Positions 62,911-64,000 of a stretch of DNA of 64,000 nucleotides are shown piece after piece (position 1 is the first letter of the stretch; each line of letters begins with the position of its first letter). The position numbers were made by a program, and so were the translations under genes. Source of the DNA: Clostridium magnum DSM 2767 (GTDB lineage Bacteria; Bacillota; Clostridia; Clostridiales; Clostridiaceae). Under the pieces are notes generated by a model. The model searched no databases. It saw only the letters and a list, made by a program, of their open reading frames with translations, and was not told the DNA's origin. Where the stretch lies: positions 186,001 through 250,000 of the forward strand of contig NZ_LWAE01000005.1 of assembly GCF_001623875.1 (NCBI RefSeq), read 5' to 3'.

Positions 62911-63163
62911 GTAAGTGTTATTGACAACAAAATATAAAATTTGTAATTCCTTCATAATTATGAAATTTAAACATAATAGAGAAGCTATACTATGTAGAAG
63001 CATAAGTAAAAGTGTGGTAAAATATTACTTGTAATAAATGGCTATAAAATAATGTTTACTTAATTTATATAGAGAGTGATACATATAAATGATAATTTAT
63101 TTTTGAGCTGAAATTACAATATCAATAAGGATTATTAATAAGAAAAATCAAGGAGGCGTAAAA
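62911..63163 (+). other. Non-coding gap before the FRG gene
   Basis: AT-rich DNA. A TTGACA at 62921 has only a poor -10 about 17 bp on (TAATTC). I see no gene, RNA or repeat here. The FRG gene's ribosome binding site (AAGGAGGCG) ends the gap. Confidence 0.4.
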
Positions 63164-63997
63164 TTGAGTATAAAAGAACATAGAATTGAAAGCTTTTCTG
63201 ATTATCTAGAATTTTGTTTTGCATCATCATTGCAAACTGAAATAAATAGACATCGGTCAAATTATATTTTTAGAGGTGTTGTTGATTCGACATTTGATTT
63301 AGTACCAGGTCTTTTTAGAAATTGTAAAGACAGGCCTTGTTTAGAAACAGGGTTATTAAGAAATTTTCAGAAATATATGGAGTTACCTCAAGAATCAAGA
63401 AACTTTGATATATGGGATACTATGGTCATAGGTCAGCATCATGGGCTTCCAACTCGTCTTTTGGATTGGACATATTCACCTTTAGTTGCATTACATTTTG
63501 CCACTGATGATATAAGTAAAATGGATTGCGATGGAGCAGTATTCTTAGTAAATGTTGTAGAGGCAAATAAGAAAACTCCATCATCATTCACTAAAATATT
63601 AGAAAAAGAGCAAAAATGTCTTTTTACTATAGATGATATAAAAAAAATAACTGAAAGTGAGTCAAGTTATGAAAAAAAATTAAAAAAATTTGATGAGCTT
63701 TTAAGCAAAAACATACTCTTCTTTCAACCACCATCTGTAGATAGTAGAATTGTAAATCAATATGCATTTTTTTCGATTGCACCATTGGAGATAAATGATA
63801 TTGGAGTTGTTTTAAAAAATAGTGAATTAGAATGCTATAAAGTTATTATTCCCCAAAAACTCAAATGGGAATTTAGAGATAAACTTGATCAAATGAATAT
63901 TACTGAACGAGTGGTTTATCCAGGATTAGATGGGCTAGCTAAGTGGCTGGCGAGATTTTACAATACAAGTAATTTACCTAAAGAAAATAGATGTTAA
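63164..63997 (+). CDS. FRG domain-containing protein
   Basis: 277 residues from TTG 63164 behind AAGGAGGCG. The FRG signature is YIFRGVVDSTFDLVPGLFR, and IGQHHGLPTRLLDWTYSPLV then ALHFATDD. The name comes from the conserved F-R-G triplet. The domain is widespread in mobile and defence islands; its activity is not firmly known. The C-terminus (NITERVVYPGLDGLAKWLAR) is also family-typical. It lies at the window edge, so its neighbours on the right are not visible. Confidence 0.9.
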   Translation: MSIKEHRIESFSDYLEFCFASSLQTEINRHRSNYIFRGVVDSTFDLVPGLFRNCKDRPCLETGLLRNFQKYMELPQESRNFDIWDTMVIGQHHGLPTRLLDWTYSPLVALHFATDDISKMDCDGAVFLVNVVEANKKTPSSFTKILEKEQKCLFTIDDIKKITESESSYEKKLKKFDELLSKNILFFQPPSVDSRIVNQYAFFSIAPLEINDIGVVLKNSELECYKVIIPQKLKWEFRDKLDQMNITERVVYPGLDGLAKWLARFYNTSNLPKENRC

Positions 63998-64000
63998 ATC

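Noticed and set aside
1..64000. tRNA, rRNA and CRISPR arrays
   Set aside because: None was recognised on reading either strand, though a tRNA search tool was not available.

Overview
The DNA is low in G+C and reads as a strictly anaerobic, spore-former-type Clostridia genome (Clostridium or a close relative). The evidence is AT-rich codon use, strong GGAGG ribosome binding sites with frequent TTG and GTG starts, 4Fe-4S aldo/keto reductases, a DUF1659/DUF2922/YvrJ trio, lar nickel-pincer genes and an NhaC antiporter. No rRNA, tRNA, CRISPR array, phage structural genes or replication origin were seen. The window is chromosomal and accessory in character.

Layout. 0-6.2 kb: 3' end of an NhaC antiporter, a CGGC-domain protein, and a two-gene repair operon (MrfA-like helicase plus UvrD-like helicase). 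6.3-12.3 kb: a run of broken genes (aldo/keto reductase, MBL-fold hydrolase, DUF1659, LysR and peptide deformylase fragments, an HxlR/oxidoreductase deletion scar) around intact DUF2922, YvrJ, AraC-type and SEC-C methionine aminopeptidase genes. 12.5-16.5 kb: a Tet(M)-like ribosomal GTPase fused to a Rae1/YacP-type nuclease domain, then a flavodoxin-like reductase divergent from its HxlR regulator. 16.7-23.4 kb: a co-directional series of small membrane, secreted and lipoprotein genes of unknown function; several follow a recurring 19-23 bp dyad. 23.5-32.8 kb: AlkA and MGMT-type alkylation repair, acetyltransferases, an Rrf2-regulated methyltransferase, DUF554, a peptide deformylase-like protein, a YczE/MocR pair and YwbE.

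33-45.7 kb: aldo/keto reductase territory, with the larC-larE-larB operon preceded by a shredded nickel/cobalt transporter, an AdhR-type MerR regulator, a 5'-truncated iron alcohol dehydrogenase, a metallophosphoesterase and a complete IS607-type element (TnpA serine recombinase plus TnpB). Five promoters with the same MerR-type architecture (TTGACT, 19-bp spacer holding a dyad, -10) link the reductases, the merR gene and a small ORF into one probable regulon. 45.8-52.8 kb: a LysR regulator divergent from a four-gene operon (PrpF family, YbhJ-type aconitase homologue, MmgE/PrpD, isocitrate/isopropylmalate dehydrogenase family). It resembles the uncharacterised E. coli ybhD-ybhH-ybhJ genes extended by two enzymes. 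52.9-59.7 kb: a frameshifted and internally deleted RND pump with its adaptor and TetR regulator, then a DHA2-type MFS transporter whose last residues come from a dispersed repeat. 59.8-64 kb: DinG-type helicase and an FRG-domain protein.

Two features dominate. One is an unusually high load of pseudogenes and gene fragments, about twenty. Several differ from a readable gene by one base, so either active gene decay or assembly indel errors must be considered. The other is dispersed non-coding structure: the MerR promoter set, a structured ~175-185 nt repeat (two full copies and one fragment), an ~288 bp duplication of deformylase sequence, and the intergenic dyads of the small-gene series.
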